64,000 bases of DNA, taken from NCBI RefSeq assembly GCF_052118925.1, contig NZ_JBQKGG010000004.1:1-64000 (forward strand), in the 5' to 3' direction. Below the pieces are notes generated by a model that was given only the letters and a program-made list of their open reading frames with translations, ran no database searches and was not told the DNA's origin. Below are positions 1-7,035 of the stretch, piece after piece. The position numbers and the translations under genes were made by a program. Positions within the stretch are counted from its first letter, which is position 1, and each line of letters begins with the position of its first letter. Source of the stretch: Lientehia sp934351765. Lineage in GTDB: Bacteria; Bacillota; Clostridia; Lachnospirales; Lachnospiraceae.

Positions 1-1
1 A

Positions 2-214
2 ATCACAGTCACCGATGAGCGTGCCGATCAGAGCGTCTGCGGGGCAATCCGGCCTAAGAACATGACCGAGTATAAGGACATGGTAGCGGAGTATCAGAGG
101 CAGTGGGATGCCTGGTTTGCAAGGCAGCAGGGCACCGGCTGGCGGAATATCTACATCCAGCAGGCAGAACCGGGAGAGGCGGTGGCAGGGAGTATATGGA
201 TTCGCACACAGTAA
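2..214 (+). CDS. C-terminal part of a phage tail-region protein (partial)
   Basis: Reading from base 2, an open frame gives 70 residues and ends at TAA 212-214. The N-terminus lies outside the window. The tail contains a Trp/Gln-rich stretch (QRQWDAWFARQQG) and ends GSIWIRTQ. I do not recognise the family. Its position directly before a Gp37-like tail gene and its 19-bp overlap with that gene place it in the tail/baseplate module. The overlap suggests translational coupling. A neck or tail-tip role is only inferred from position. Confidence 0.6.
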   Translation: MTVTDERADQSVCGAIRPKNMTEYKDMVAEYQRQWDAWFARQQGTGWRNIYIQQAEPGEAVAGSIWIRTQ

Positions 215-1455
215 AATTTTTCAAAGGTTTCCGGTACTTGACAGAAGAACAGGAACCGGAGATGATCTACACCTCCCGATGGAAGACCTACGGCCAGTTT
301 GAACTCACCCTGCCGCAGATGGCTCCGTACATCGCCGTAGATAACCTGATCATCTGGGACAGCGATCCGCGAAAAAACGGAGTGATCAAATATATCAAGA
401 CCGCAGATGACGGAACGGTGACGGTCAAGGGGTTTTCGCTGCTCTGGTGGCTGACTGATCGGATTATCCTTCCGGACGCAGGACAGGACTATGCCGAGTA
501 CAACGCACCAGTGGAAGACATCCTGGTGGATCTGGTGCGGAAAAATGCGGTATCCTGCACGAATCCGGCCAGACAGATCGCAGGGCTTACGCTGGAGGCG
601 TCACAGGGGCGCGGTGACAGGATTTCCTACCAAAACACCTATGGTAATCTTTTGGATGCGCTGGTGGAGCTTGCGGCCATGTCCGGGCTTGGCATCGGGA
701 TCTATCCGGATCTTGATAAACAGCAGTATGTCTTTGAAATCCGGGAAGGTATTGACCGGTCCGCAGGGCAGACCGGAAACCCGCCGACCGTGTTCAGGCG
801 CTCCTACGGCAATATCCAGAAAGCAGAATACACCTTGAACGACAGCATGGCCAAGACCACGGCCTATGTGGCTGGGCATGGCGAGGGAGCGGCAAGAACG
901 ATCTATGTGGAGGGAGCCGGGAACACCGGAACCGGACGCCGGGAGATCTTTGTGGATGCCAGGGACGTAGAGGGTGCTGCCGGACTGCAGGACCGCGGAC
1001 GGACAAAACTGTCGGAGCTTACGCCGCAGGAAAATTTTGAAGTGACGGTTACCTCGGAGTGGTACAAACGCCGCTGGGATCTGGGCGACATCGTGACGGT
1101 GATCGATGAGGACACCGGACTTACGCTGACAGAGCGGATCACCGAAGTAGAAGAAGCACAGGATGCCAGCGGATACGAGGCAGTACCGACCATGGGCGTT
1201 CCGGAATCCACAAGCAGCGGAATCTCGTCCGGAACAAGCTCCGGAGGCGGTGGAGGCGGCGACCTCACCTATACCCATACCCAGCTCCAGCCGGCGGAGG
1301 TTTGGACAATCCAGCATAACCTTGGAAAGCATCCGTCCGTCACGGTAGCAGACAGCGCGGGGAGTGTAGTCATGGGAGATGTGGAATACCTGGACCGGAA
1401 CACGGTACAGGTCACTTTTATGGCGGCGTTTGCGGGAACCGCCCATCTGAACTGA
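196..1455 (+). CDS. ReqiPepy6 Gp37-like phage tail protein
   Basis: About 419 residues. The sequence resembles the siphovirus ReqiPepy6 Gp37-like family, a tail-tip/baseplate component found upstream of tail fibre genes. I chose ATG 196 (MDSHTVKFF) because GGCAGGGAG lies a few bases upstream; the longer frame from GTG 103 would overlap the preceding gene by over 100 bp. Residues near 340-390 hold a Ser/Gly-rich linker (SSGISSGTSSGGGGGG) before a C-terminal beta-rich domain of about 60 residues, which may contact the fibre. The role in the virion is inferred from family and gene order. Confidence 0.75.
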   Translation: MDSHTVKFFKGFRYLTEEQEPEMIYTSRWKTYGQFELTLPQMAPYIAVDNLIIWDSDPRKNGVIKYIKTADDGTVTVKGFSLLWWLTDRIILPDAGQDYAEYNAPVEDILVDLVRKNAVSCTNPARQIAGLTLEASQGRGDRISYQNTYGNLLDALVELAAMSGLGIGIYPDLDKQQYVFEIREGIDRSAGQTGNPPTVFRRSYGNIQKAEYTLNDSMAKTTAYVAGHGEGAARTIYVEGAGNTGTGRREIFVDARDVEGAAGLQDRGRTKLSELTPQENFEVTVTSEWYKRRWDLGDIVTVIDEDTGLTLTERITEVEEAQDASGYEAVPTMGVPESTSSGISSGTSSGGGGGGDLTYTHTQLQPAEVWTIQHNLGKHPSVTVADSAGSVVMGDVEYLDRNTVQVTFMAAFAGTAHLN

Positions 1456-1470
1456 GAGGAGAATCGATAA

Positions 1471-3402
1471 ATGGATTTTTTGATTAATCTGAATCTCAAT
1501 AAAAACGAATTGCAGAATGTCCGGATCCAGAACCTGGCCAAAGAACCGGCATCACCGGTGCCCGGGCAGATGTACTTTAATACAGTGGACAAAACCCTGT
1601 ATGTCTGGACGGGGACGGAATGGCGGAATGCCCTGTATGTCTATACAGGCGAAACCCTGACTGCAGCATTGAAGCTGAAACTGGACGGGATCACGGAGGG
1701 AGCGACCAAAGTAGAAGCCTCCGGAACAAACGGATATATCAAGATCAATGGAGCAGAGACCAAGGTCTACACGCATCCGGGATCCGGGACGAACCCCCAC
1801 GGAACGACCAAGAAAGATCTTGGCCTGGGGAATGTGGAGAATAAGTCCGCCGCCACCATCTTAAACGAACTGACCAAGGCAAAGATCGTGGAGAAGCTGG
1901 GCTTTACGCCGCGTGAGATCAAGGTCGGGACGGATGCAGACAAAGGAACCGCAACCGGAAGCAAGATTTTATATATTGCTACGGATACGAAGAAGATCTG
2001 GCTGGACAATGCGGCAAACACCTGGCTGCAGGTTGGTGGGCAGGACACCATCGCCTGGGAGAACGTAACCGGAAAACCGAGTACCTTTACCCCGCCGATC
2101 GCAACAGAGACCAGGCTTGGCGGCATTAAAGTAGGCTCCGGCTTGTCTGTGACAGCAGACGGAACCTTATCGGCCGGTGATGTCATGGAGACCTACGTGG
2201 TCAAGACGGAGCGTTTCACGGCAGCGGAAAACCAGACGACCTTTACACTGGCCAAGGGATCCTACCGGACAGGTGCCGGGCTCCTGGCTGTCTATATCAA
2301 CGGAGCAAGGCAGAGCAACGATATTGTGACCGAGGTGTCTACGACGCAGTTCAGGGTTCCTGCACTGGCGGCCGGAACGGTTGTCCTGGCGGAATATGTC
2401 CAGATCATGGACCTGGATCCTTATGCGGCACACGCCTCGGAGCATCTGACCGGAGGCACGGATCCGATCCCGCTGGCAACTGAATCGGCAGACGGCCTTA
2501 TGAGCAAAGAAGTCTTTGCTTCGGCTATGGAGGCACTCTGGGCGTTGACCGCCCATATTAGCGACGGATCGAACCCTCACGTGGTGACAAAGTCACAGGT
2601 TGGACTCGGCAATGTGGATAACACGGCGGATAAGGACAAGCCGGTATCGACAGCGGTGAAGACAGCCCTCAACGGAAAACTAAGCACCAGTCTTAAGGGT
2701 GCCAAGAACGGTCTGGCAGAGTTGGACGCCAATGGACAGGTCCCCGCCTCCCAGCTCCCGTCCTATGTGGATGATGTCATTGAAGGCTATCTTTCCGGCG
2801 GAAAGTTTTACAGCGACTCCGGCAAGACCACGGAGATCGCAGGCGAGACCGGGAAGATCTATGTGGATTTAACCTCCAGAAAAACATACCGCTGGAGCGG
2901 AACAGCTTATGCGGTCATATCGGAGACCATCGCCCTGGGCGAGACCTCCTCCACCGCATACCGCGGAGACCGGGGTAAGATCGCCTATGATCACAGCCAG
3001 TCCACGCATGCCAGGACGGACGCAACAAAGACGGCCAAGTCCTCCACCAACGGCAATGTGCTGATCAACGGCACAGAGACGGTGGTCTATACCCATCCGT
3101 CAACTCATGAGGCCAGTATGATCACCCAGGATGCCACGCACCGGTTTGTAAGCGACGCCGAAAAAAACGCCTGGAATGCGCGGCCGAAGAAATATGCGGT
3201 CAATGTGGGAGACGGAAGTACGACGGAGATCACAGTCACCCACGGCCTGGGAACGCAGGATGTCACGGTCATGGTCCGGGAGACGGCAAGCCCGTACAAC
3301 AAGGTATACTGTGATGTCCAGATCATCAGCACCACACAGGTCAAGCTGCTCTTTGCCACAGCACCTGCGACAGGCGCGTACCGGTGCATTGTGACCGGAT
3401 AG
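1471..3402 (+). CDS. Phage tail fibre / receptor-binding protein
   Basis: 643 residues. It contains repeat-like segments typical of phage side-tail fibres: GLGNVENKSA near residue 118 and VGLGNVDNTADKDKP near 380, a collagen-free but Thr/Gly-rich architecture, and two related blocks around INGAETKVYTHP and INGTETVVYTHP. The N-terminus (MDFLINLNLNKNELQNVRI) is the usual attachment segment of Firmicute tail fibres. Such proteins trimerise and bind host surface polymers; the receptor cannot be inferred. RBS GAGAGGAGAAT precedes ATG 1471, 15 bp after the Gp37-like gene. Confidence 0.85.
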   Translation: MDFLINLNLNKNELQNVRIQNLAKEPASPVPGQMYFNTVDKTLYVWTGTEWRNALYVYTGETLTAALKLKLDGITEGATKVEASGTNGYIKINGAETKVYTHPGSGTNPHGTTKKDLGLGNVENKSAATILNELTKAKIVEKLGFTPREIKVGTDADKGTATGSKILYIATDTKKIWLDNAANTWLQVGGQDTIAWENVTGKPSTFTPPIATETRLGGIKVGSGLSVTADGTLSAGDVMETYVVKTERFTAAENQTTFTLAKGSYRTGAGLLAVYINGARQSNDIVTEVSTTQFRVPALAAGTVVLAEYVQIMDLDPYAAHASEHLTGGTDPIPLATESADGLMSKEVFASAMEALWALTAHISDGSNPHVVTKSQVGLGNVDNTADKDKPVSTAVKTALNGKLSTSLKGAKNGLAELDANGQVPASQLPSYVDDVIEGYLSGGKFYSDSGKTTEIAGETGKIYVDLTSRKTYRWSGTAYAVISETIALGETSSTAYRGDRGKIAYDHSQSTHARTDATKTAKSSTNGNVLINGTETVVYTHPSTHEASMITQDATHRFVSDAEKNAWNARPKKYAVNVGDGSTTEITVTHGLGTQDVTVMVRETASPYNKVYCDVQIISTTQVKLLFATAPATGAYRCIVTG

Positions 3403-3412
3403 GAGGATAGAA

Positions 3413-3835
3413 ATGAAGATCTTTGGGAAAGAGCTTACCTTTAACGGGAAGCGGGTGTACCACGAAAATGACAAGCCGACGCCGGCAGAGATCGGCGCGG
3501 CGAAGTCGGATCACGGTCATGACGCCATGACCGGGGCATCTGCATCGGAAGCAGGAACAGCCGGCTTTGTCCCGGCGCCTGCCGCCGGAGCGGACGCCAG
3601 GTATCTCCGGAGCGACGGGACATGGAGAGTCCCGCCGGACACCAAGTACACCCATCCAACAACCAGCGGAAACAAGCACATCCCATCCGGAGGGAAATCC
3701 GGGCAGGTCCTTGGCTGGTCGGCTGATGGGACAGCGTCCTGGACAGACCCGAGCACATCAGGCACCCAGGTGATCACACAGAGCACTCAGCCGTCCGGTC
3801 ACGTATCAGGCCGGTGCTGGATCAAGACTTATTAA
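3413..3835 (+). CDS. Small tail fibre-like protein
   Basis: 140 residues, starting 10 bp after the large fibre gene with AGGAGGATAGAA as ribosome binding site. The first 100 residues resemble fibre-tip segments (PTPAEIGAAKSDHGHDAM, then RYLRSDGTWRVPPDTKYTHP), which recur in phage fibres as short shaft/head modules. The end, SGTQVITQSTQPSGHVSGRCW, looks like a C-terminal tip. It may be a second, swappable fibre or a chaperone-like partner of the upstream fibre. Function is inferred from these motifs and position. Confidence 0.65.
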   Translation: MKIFGKELTFNGKRVYHENDKPTPAEIGAAKSDHGHDAMTGASASEAGTAGFVPAPAAGADARYLRSDGTWRVPPDTKYTHPTTSGNKHIPSGGKSGQVLGWSADGTASWTDPSTSGTQVITQSTQPSGHVSGRCWIKTY

Positions 3836-3854
3836 CTCAAAAGGAGGATAAAAG

Positions 3855-4232
3855 ATGGCGACAGAAAAGAAAGCAGACTATATGGTGGACAACGGAACGG
3901 ACTTTGACCAGATCATGTTCAAAACGACAGCGGAGCAGGTACGGTACAGCAAAGACAGCAGTGGGAAAGAGGTGTCATTAAAAGAACATCTTGACGGGCG
4001 GAGAATCATTGAAAGTATCACGATGAAGGGAATCGGACAGTCTTATCTTTTTGTCGGGGACAAGACGGGATATGTGCTCACCAATATCTACAACTACGGA
4101 CGCGAGTACAACGATGTGCGGATCACGGATTTCGGCTACAACGGAAGTGAAAAAGTTTACTATGTGTTCCTGGATAAAACGCAGGCGACAACGGCAACCT
4201 TGGCGCTGAGGCTGGTGTGGGAAAAGGTATAA
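3855..4232 (+). CDS. Hypothetical prophage protein of the tail-fibre module
   Basis: 125 residues; RBS AAAAGGAGGATAAAAG precedes ATG 3855. I do not recognise a domain. It is hydrophilic, without signal peptide or membrane segment, and ends in alternating hydrophobic residues (TATLALRLVWEKV) that suggest beta strands. Its place between fibre and lysis genes fits a fibre accessory or adhesin tip. Only the coding call and the prophage origin are well supported. Confidence 0.6.
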   Translation: MATEKKADYMVDNGTDFDQIMFKTTAEQVRYSKDSSGKEVSLKEHLDGRRIIESITMKGIGQSYLFVGDKTGYVLTNIYNYGREYNDVRITDFGYNGSEKVYYVFLDKTQATTATLALRLVWEKV

Positions 4233-4234
4233 CC

Positions 4235-4248
4235 GTGCGACGTCGCAC
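4235..4248. repeat. 14-bp perfect palindrome between fibre and lysis genes
   Basis: GTGCGACGTCGCAC is its own reverse complement. It starts 2 bp after a stop codon and ends about 3 bp before the GGAAGGAGGG ribosome binding site of the next gene. As RNA it could form a short stem at the boundary between the structural and lysis genes. There is no T-run, so it is not a standard terminator. Confidence 0.55.
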
Positions 4249-4265
4249 AGGAAGGAGGGAATCCA

Positions 4266-4595
4266 ATGGAGGACTATATTACCCGCCGCGAACACGAAGA
4301 ATTTGCTCACCGGATCGAAGATGAAGAGCATCGACAGAATGTCCGGATCGGCAACCTGGAGAACCAGACCAAGACGATCCAGAGTCTTGCCATGTCGGTG
4401 GACCGTCTGGCAACCAGTATGGATAGAATGGCCAAAGAGCAGGCGGAGCAGGGCGAACGCCTGAAAGCTCTGGAGCAGGAACCGGCGGACAGCTGGAAAA
4501 ATGTCAAGAAAACAATCTTGACCACTATTGTATCAGTGGTTGCTGGGGCGCTTGTCACCGGGGCAATCATCCTGGCAGCACAGTATCTTAAGTAG
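4266..4595 (+). CDS. XhlA-like membrane-anchored lysis accessory protein
   Basis: 109 residues. Residues 1-75 are predicted coiled coil, rich in Glu/Arg/Gln (REHEEFAHRIEDEEHRQNVRI), and residues 84-105 form one membrane helix (TTIVSVVAGALVTGAIILAA). This layout, placed directly before holin and endolysin, matches haemolysin XhlA-type proteins that help phage lysis. GGAAGGAGGG sits upstream of ATG 4266. The exact family is not certain; the topology and position are clear. Confidence 0.65.
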   Translation: MEDYITRREHEEFAHRIEDEEHRQNVRIGNLENQTKTIQSLAMSVDRLATSMDRMAKEQAEQGERLKALEQEPADSWKNVKKTILTTIVSVVAGALVTGAIILAAQYLK

Positions 4596-4613
4596 AGTAG
4601 AGGAGGATAAAAC

Positions 4614-4883
4614 ATGATGGACATCACATTTTTAACGGAATTTGCAGTACCGATTATTGTGGGGGTTTGCCTGTGCATCGGCTACATTATCAAGCACATG
4701 ATCCCGTCCGATGGGATCAACAAGTATATCCCGCTGATCATGGGTGCTCTGGGTGTGGCGCTCAACGTATGGATCAACCTGGGGATTACGCCGCAGATCC
4801 TGCTGGGTGGACTGTTTTCGGGGCTGGCAAGCACCGGTTTACATCAGGCATTTAAAAATCTGATTGATCACAAGGAGGACTAA
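4614..4883 (+). CDS. Phage holin (Hol44-like)
   Basis: 89 residues with two or three hydrophobic segments (residues about 9-27, 38-56 and 62-77) and a short charged C-terminus (LIDHKED). It lies 3 bp before the endolysin gene. Small multi-spanning proteins in this place form the membrane lesion that times lysis and lets the endolysin out. The sequence looks most like Firmicute holins of the Hol44 type. RBS AGAGGAGGATAAAAC precedes ATG 4614. Confidence 0.8.
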   Translation: MMDITFLTEFAVPIIVGVCLCIGYIIKHMIPSDGINKYIPLIMGALGVALNVWINLGITPQILLGGLFSGLASTGLHQAFKNLIDHKED

Positions 4884-4886
4884 GCA

Positions 4887-5936
4887 ATGCCGAATCTGTA
4901 TTGTACAAACAACGACTGTTACAAAGAGGGTAAAAAGATCAAAAAGGTGGAATACCTGATCGTCCACAGCCCTGCGGTCTATCCGACCATCATCCGGGCA
5001 CAGTCCGGAGCTGGAGGCGGCTGGTATACTCGCTGGAACAAGCCCGGAGTAGAGAAATTTGCACACGGGTTTATCGATGATACCGGCGTCTACAATTTCG
5101 CTCCGGAGACCATGGTCTGCTGGCATATCGGGGACAAATATGGCAACGCCCACGCCATCGGCTACGAGCTGTGTGAGCTGTCCACAGCCTCAGAATTTGC
5201 CAAAGTCTGGGAAAACGCGGTAAACAAATATGCGGAGCTGTGCAAAAAGTACGGACTGAGTGTAGATCGGATTCTGGGGCACTGTGAAGCACACGACAAG
5301 GGCATCGCCTCCGATCACAGCGATCCTGAGCCGTATTTCCGGCGGTTTGGTAAGAGCATGGAGAAGTTTAGGGCAGACGTGAAAGCGCGGCTCTCCGGCC
5401 AGAATACAGGTGCACAGACGGGTACTGCTGCGACTGCGACCAAACAGTACAGCCCTTACGCCTATGCGAGAGTGACAAACCTGGCCGCAGGCGATCATCT
5501 CAATGTACGGACGGCTCCCAACGCGGATGCCAACAGGTTGGCGGCATGGCCGGAGCTGTCCGAGGGTAATGAGGTCGATGTGGTAGAGATGTACACAAAC
5601 GGCTGGGCAAAGGTGTTGATCAAGGGTAACGTGGGCTATGTAAACGCTCATTATCTTGCTATCACTGAGAGATCACAGCCCGCCTCGACACCAGCTCTGG
5701 CGCAGAGCTACACCGAGTGGGCTGGCAGAGTGCATGACGTGGATCCGGTCGGTCTGATCGTAAGGACAGGCCCCGGCAAGGGCTATAGCCGGCTGGCAAG
5801 CTATCCCAAGTTATATGATGGCAACATGGTGTCGGTCATGGGAGAGCAGTCCGGGTACTACCATATCCGAATCAGCAATCCGGTGGCAGGCACTCACATC
5901 GGATGGGTAAGTAAGGATTATGTGAGCAGAGGGTAA
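4887..5936 (+). CDS. Prophage endolysin, N-acetylmuramoyl-L-alanine amidase with two SH3 domains
   Basis: 349 residues. Residues 20-160 form an amidase_2/PGRP-type catalytic domain: His27 (LIVHSPAV) and the LGHCEAHDKG/DHSDPE block supply the likely zinc ligands. After a Thr/Ala linker near 170-185 come two bacterial SH3-type repeats, about 190-260 (LNVRTAPNADANRL, GWAKVLIKGNVGYV) and 275-348 (LIVRTGPGKGYSRL, GWVSKDYV), which bind the cell wall. It cuts the amide bond between MurNAc and L-Ala at lysis. No signal peptide is visible, so export depends on the adjacent holin. It is the last prophage gene before the host junction. Confidence 0.9.
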   Translation: MPNLYCTNNDCYKEGKKIKKVEYLIVHSPAVYPTIIRAQSGAGGGWYTRWNKPGVEKFAHGFIDDTGVYNFAPETMVCWHIGDKYGNAHAIGYELCELSTASEFAKVWENAVNKYAELCKKYGLSVDRILGHCEAHDKGIASDHSDPEPYFRRFGKSMEKFRADVKARLSGQNTGAQTGTAATATKQYSPYAYARVTNLAAGDHLNVRTAPNADANRLAAWPELSEGNEVDVVEMYTNGWAKVLIKGNVGYVNAHYLAITERSQPASTPALAQSYTEWAGRVHDVDPVGLIVRTGPGKGYSRLASYPKLYDGNMVSVMGEQSGYYHIRISNPVAGTHIGWVSKDYVSRG

Positions 5937-5969
5937 AAAATGGCTTAAAACCTAGCTTTTTCGGCACTT

Positions 5970-6010
5970 CTCGAATTATTCTCTGGTACCGGAATATGGG
6001 CCGCCGTATT
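5970..6010. other. Prophage-host junction (attachment site) inside cotJC
   Basis: On the minus strand the frame reads through the conserved CotJC N-terminus to SQYGGP and then changes to YSGTRE followed by TAA. The CotJC family continues with an Asp-Gly-Glu-like segment, so homology breaks close to base 5997. Bases 5937-5990 belong to the prophage side. A GGTACC palindrome lies at about 5986-5991. The precise crossover needs the other junction or an empty site. Confidence 0.7.
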
Positions 6011-6092
6011 GACTGAGGATCACCCCGGCCAGCTTTGCGTTGGGGGTTTTGATGTTGACGGGGTACTGTAACCGTTTTTCATAATTCCACAT
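5976..6092 (-). pseudogene. cotJC: 5' fragment of spore coat gene cotJC, interrupted by the prophage
   Basis: From ATG at 6092, 2 bp after the cotJB stop, the frame gives 38 residues. The first 32 (MWNYEKRLQYPVNIK ... SQYGGP) match the conserved start of CotJC, a manganese catalase-like coat protein of about 180-190 residues in the family. The last six residues and the stop come from prophage DNA. The di-manganese ligand helices are therefore missing here. The remaining 3' part should lie at the far prophage end, so the gene could be restored by precise excision. Cargo loss in vegetative cells is harmless because cotJ genes act only in the mother cell during sporulation (family knowledge). 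Confidence 0.85.
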
Positions 6093-6094
6093 AC

Positions 6095-6334
6095 TTAACA
6101 GCCTCCTTCCCAGGGCCAGGGGTCCTTGATCCAGGACCAGGAGCCGTCCTTTACGGCATCGGCAGTCAGGGGACCGAACTGACATTCATAGGCTTTCACA
6201 GCCTCATTACGTTTCTGTTTCATGAGTTCATAGTAGGCAAGCCCCTTCTGGCAGTCGGGGTGGGTATCCAGGTAAAGCTGGGTATCGTCCAGGGCAAAGC
6301 CGTACTGGCGGATCTGGTTCATAAGCTCATTCAT
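6095..6334 (-). CDS. cotJB: Spore coat protein CotJB
   Basis: 79 residues from ATG 6334, which overlaps the cotJA stop (ATGA). The sequence has the CotJB hallmarks: an N-terminal amphipathic helix (MNQIRQYGFALDDTQLYLD), then YYELMKQKRNEA, then the aromatic end DGSWSWIKDPWPWEGGC. Length matches the family (about 75-90). CotJB is an inner coat component made from the cotJ operon in the mother cell. A longer frame exists to 6433 but runs inside cotJA and is not needed. Confidence 0.92.
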   Translation of the reverse strand: MNELMNQIRQYGFALDDTQLYLDTHPDCQKGLAYYELMKQKRNEAVKAYECQFGPLTADAVKDGSWSWIKDPWPWEGGC

Positions 6335-6870
6335 GATCTGACTGCACACCTCCCGATGAGAAATGGTTTGTCGAGGGACGGGAAAATTGTTCCGGAGAAC
6401 AGAGCCCGGTCCAGGGGATAGGTGCATTCCCATTGCTGCCAGGGAACGTAACCTATGCCGACCATGGCGTTCTGCTCGGAGGGAGCGGAGCCGGGGCGGC
6501 AGATATTGTAGGAAGCGGCCGATTCCTGCCCGCAGCTGCAGCCGGAGCGTTCGGAAGCCAGGGAAGAACCGCAGTTGCAGCCGGGACGTTCGGAAGTCTG
6601 GGAAGAACCGCAGCTGCAGCCGGAGCGTTCAGAAGCCAGGGAAGAACCGCAGCTGCAGCCGGGACGTTCGGAAGTCTGGGAAGAACCGCAGCTGCAGCCG
6701 GAGCGTTCAGAAGCCTGGGAAGAACCGCAGCTGCAGCCGGGATGCCCGAAGCTTTGGGAAGAGCCACAGCCGGAGCAGCCGGAGCTCTGGGAGGAGCCGC
6801 AGCCACACCCCGGAGACTGTGAGAGATTCATGCGCCGGCAGTCGGCACAGCGCCTGTAATATCGATCCAT
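6331..6870 (-). CDS. cotJA: Spore coat-associated protein CotJA with a Cys-rich repeat extension
   Basis: 179 residues, more than twice the usual CotJA length (about 75-85). The C-terminal 50 residues carry the CotJA core (GIGYVPWQQWECTYPLDRAL, FSGTIFPSLDKPFLIG). Residues about 15-125 are a tandem array of 13-residue units of the form GCSCGSSQTSERP, ending in GCSCGQE, with two or three Cys per unit. Such Cys-rich repeats suit disulfide cross-linking in a coat or exosporium (inference). The start at 6870 has AAAGGAG 8 bp upstream and the first residues (MDRYYRRCADCRR) hold a further Cys pair. It heads the operon cotJA-cotJB-cotJC'. Confidence 0.88.
   Translation of the reverse strand: MDRYYRRCADCRRMNLSQSPGCGCGSSQSSGCSGCGSSQSFGHPGCSCGSSQASERSGCSCGSSQTSERPGCSCGSSLASERSGCSCGSSQTSERPGCNCGSSLASERSGCSCGQESAASYNICRPGSAPSEQNAMVGIGYVPWQQWECTYPLDRALFSGTIFPSLDKPFLIGRCAVRS
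6530..6763 (-). repeat. Six 39-bp tandem repeats inside cotJA
   Basis: On the plus strand the unit begins CCGCAGCTGCAGCCGG and recurs at 6530, 6569, 6608, 6647, 6686 and 6725; the last copy is degenerate. Two unit types alternate (AGCGTTCGGAAGCC versus GACGTTCGGAAGTC), which suggests expansion by a 78-bp double unit. Each codes for 13 residues of the Cys-rich CotJA domain and keeps the frame, so copy number can vary without breaking the gene. Confidence 0.9.
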
Positions 6871-6943
6871 AGAGGAAACTCCTTTCGGATTATTAGGTTA
6901 GTATTAGTATATGAGCGGGGGAGCGAGTGGTGCGAAAGGCATC

Positions 6944-6972
6944 TTGTGTACCGTAGCAGAACGTGCTATGAT
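6944..6972 (+). promoter_or_regulatory. Probable sigma-A promoter of the tetrapyrrole operon
   Basis: TTGTGT (6944-6949) and TATGAT (6967-6972) are spaced by 17 bp, about 65 bp before the hemA start. The leader then holds a 12-bp direct repeat (ATGAGTATAAGT at 6997 and ATGAGTATAAGA at 7009). No known riboswitch fold was recognised in this short leader. Confidence 0.6.
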
Positions 6973-7035
6973 GTTGGAAAAAGAGAATATACTGGTATGA
7001 GTATAAGTATGAGTATAAGAAAAGAGGAACTATAC

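Larger units (their letters stand above)
1..5990 (+). mobile_element. Right-hand (late gene) end of a siphovirus-type prophage
   Basis: Seven complete co-directional genes and one partial gene run in classic late-phage order: tail proteins, tail fibres, XhlA-like protein, holin, endolysin. No host-type gene is interspersed. The block stops just after the endolysin, at about 5990, where the minus strand suddenly continues into the 5' part of the host gene cotJC. Integrase, repressor, head and packaging genes are not in the window and should lie to the left. The exact attachment core cannot be fixed without the other junction. Confidence 0.9.

Noticed and set aside
601..1446. 281-codon open frame antisense to the Gp37-like gene
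   Set aside because: No ribosome binding site, odd composition, and the plus strand has a clear phage gene with good start.
6530..6763. CRISPR-like repeat array
   Set aside because: Units are contiguous with no spacers and code in frame for CotJA; no cas gene is present.
6363..6872. Plus-strand Arg/Ser-rich and Ala-rich open frames over the 39-bp repeats
   Set aside because: They are frame shadows of the repeat. The minus strand carries the conserved CotJA core with a good start site.
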